Shown: one piece after another, positions 62,392 to 64,000 of the stretch
Position numbering within the stretch: the stretch's first letter is position 1
Layout of the letters: every line of letters begins with the position of its first letter
Assembly (NCBI GenBank): GCA_037127255.1
Contig: JBANSL010000003.1
Span: 22,778,314 to 22,842,313, forward strand
DNA length: 64,000 nucleotides
Direction: 5' to 3'
DNA from: Persicaria tinctoria
Taxonomy: Eukaryota > Streptophyta > Magnoliopsida > Caryophyllales > Polygonaceae
The notes under the pieces: generated by a model
What the model saw: only the letters and a program-made list of their open reading frames with translations
Told to the model about the DNA's origin: nothing
The model's database searches: none
Program-made: the position numbers and the translations under genes

Positions 62392-64000
62392 CTAGTCTAA
62401 AACCCGTGCGCTACGCACGGGATTTTTAAAATTAACCTAAATACAATTATCTTATTTTTCGGATGTTATTCAATTATGTAAGTAGTACTCATCCGAGAAA
62501 CATAAAATGTTTCCCGATGAGTATTCGATTTCCTTTAATTTTCCTTAAATTTATGTCATTTACTAGCTTAAGATGAAAATGTGTTTGGGGATTAAGTTAT
62601 ACGCACTCTCTTCTCGAAAAACATTGCCATAATTTCCTAACATAGTATGGTAAAATAGATTGATTTGCCCTTTGCAAATTGGTTTCGATTTGGTTTATTT
62701 GAAAATAAAATAAATGAAGAATGTGAATAAGGAAAATATGTGTCATGAATAGGTTCATACAATGTTATCTTATCTTAAACTCTGTATCTTATAAATAATT
62801 AAATAATGCTAAAGTTGATGCATAGAAGCACATGTAGCGCTTTGTGGTTGATTCTAAAAAAAATCTCATCATAAATAATTATTAAAATAACATATAGTCA
62901 TAAACTCATAATTTAGGCAAAACCACAAGAAGCCACAATCTACCTATCTATAAATATTTTAGTTAATAAAAATAAAATTTTATCTATATATATTAGTTAA
63001 TAAAAATATAGATATTTTGGTATCTAACTAAAAAGAATAGCTTGATTAAGATATTGGTAGATTTATTAATGGTGGAATTTGTTCTATAACTTTAATTACA
63101 TAATGAAAAACTTAAAAAAAAAAATTAAAAATATTAATGAAAAAACATTACGGTGCAAAATCTTTTTTGAATAAAAAGTTACTGTTCAATTTGTTAAAAA
63201 GATTAAAATTAAAAGAAGATTTAATTCATATTTATTATGAATATGCAATTTTGATGGTGTTTTTGACAATCTTTCCCGATTGAGTTTTTTAACCTTTGCC
63301 CTTGAGGCATAAGATAGAAATATCAATCTTATACATTTATGAACTTCTAGAGCGTTAACCAACATGAGCTCTTCAACTATCAAATTTTTTTTACTGTGCA
63401 TTTTAATCTACCAGCTTGTATTCCAATTTTTTTTTACTAAGCATTTTAATTTACCAATTTGCACTTCAATCTTGAACCCATTCTAGAATATATTTTTTAT
63501 GAAGCTCGTGTGAAACCATTAAAAAAAAGGAAAAAAGAAAAAAGAAAAGAAAAGATAACCACAAGAACAAAAAAGGGTCTTGTACCCTAAAAGTTACTTA
63601 GTAGTTGTATGAACTCAATTTCATATCTAGGTTCGATGAATTAGATGTCTTGTGAAATATTTGTACAAAAGAGGGTAGAAACACAAGTTTCACAATATAA
63701 GTAAGTTGTGTTCCGCATCTAAAATAGTAAATATATAGATACGGCGGTGAGGATCCTCTGGTCCGCATTTATAGTCCATAGATACCGTGGTTAAACCAAA
63801 AGAAACATAAGGTAAGACCAAACAGAGGGTGTTACCGAAAAATATACAATAAGTAACCTCAAATGATCTCACCTACTTCTATTTTCGCCCATGTGCCCCA
63901 ACCCGACAAGAAATCTAAAATTAAATCTGGGCAGACCAAACTATATAAAGTATAAACACATAATTATAAATCAATACAGTATAATTATATGTAAATATAG
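62392..64000 (-). mobile_element. Helitron-type 3' terminus, element running off the right edge
   Basis: On minus, the 19-base hairpin CCCGTGCGTAGCGCACGGG (62421-62403) is followed by TTTTAGA and CTAG (62395-62392), then T: the Helitron 3' signature (hairpin, about 7-12 nt, CTRR, insertion between A and T). The body would extend to higher coordinates. The TC 5' end is not identified. No Rep/helicase motif is visible in the 1.6 kb available, so it would be non-autonomous or truncated by the window. Confidence 0.5.
62422..64000. other. AT-rich tail of the window without a supportable gene
   Basis: Frames are 71 codons or shorter. A purine tract of AAAAAGG/AAAGAAAAG type lies at about 63519-63556. 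GTTAATAAAAAT recurs near 62964 and 62997. No family motif. Confidence 0.5.

Overview
The window looks like intergenic DNA from a eudicot plant nuclear genome: AT-rich, with spliced gene fragments, no bacterial-type operons, and plant-specific transposon families (Sirevirus-type Ty1/copia, Athila and Tat Ty3/gypsy, L1-type LINE with RNase H, CACTA, Mutator-like, PIF/Harbinger, Stowaway and hAT elements, Helitron). I found no convincing intact host gene. Almost every coding stretch belongs to a transposable element, and most are broken. The species cannot be read from the sequence. Block 1 (1-1747): the right end of a Mutator-like element running off the left edge, an unpaired hAT-like terminus, and unassigned DNA. 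Block 2 (1748-33486) is one nest. The outermost layer is a minus-strand L1-type LINE (1761-33473) flanked by the 13-bp duplication AGATGAATCAATT. A Sirevirus-like copia element (6384-31480; 995-bp LTRs; duplication CAAGC) sits inside the LINE leader. Inside the copia gag-pol, at duplication AAAAG, lies a 15.5-kb insertion (9163-24643) built from a small LTR family with one coiled-coil ORF and no polymerase. It contains a tandem LTR-ORF array with a 1959-bp period, a CACTA left end with an AT-rich minisatellite, an inverted duplicate of copia pol split by a 4.9-kb CACTA element that carries a spliced gene fragment, and a head-to-head LTR palindrome. Both outer ends of this insertion are 5' (U3) LTR ends in opposite orientation, which ordinary LTR integration does not give. 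Copia pol resumes at 24644, followed by an env-like third ORF and the 3' LTR. Block 3 (33634-48653): a Stowaway MITE nested in another Stowaway MITE, then a Harbinger-like MITE (34199-48650, TTA duplication) opened by several insertions. These are a probable solo LTR (itself hit by a second Harbinger element), an inverted-repeat-bounded segment with gene fragments, and a Mutator-like element (41057-48378, 9-bp duplication TAAATAAAA) that carries a truncated Athila element with a hAT MITE in its integrase, plus a short non-LTR retroposon. Block 4 (49137-60775): three gypsy elements on the minus strand. One has 394-bp LTRs and gag-protease only. One is degraded, with LTRs near 220 bp. One is a Tat-lineage element with nearly identical 302-bp LTRs, a double RNase H and no integrase. 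Between and around them are an OB-fold (RPA-like) gene fragment and LINE relics. Block 5 (60776-64000): degenerate LINE-like DNA, a plus-strand LINE 3' end near 62022, and a Helitron-type 3' terminus (hairpin plus CTAG) at 62392 opening a minus-strand element that runs off the right edge. The matched target-site duplications make the order of insertion largely readable: LINE, then copia, then the small LTR family, then the CACTA elements; and Harbinger MITE, then solo LTR and MULEs, then Athila, then hAT MITE.
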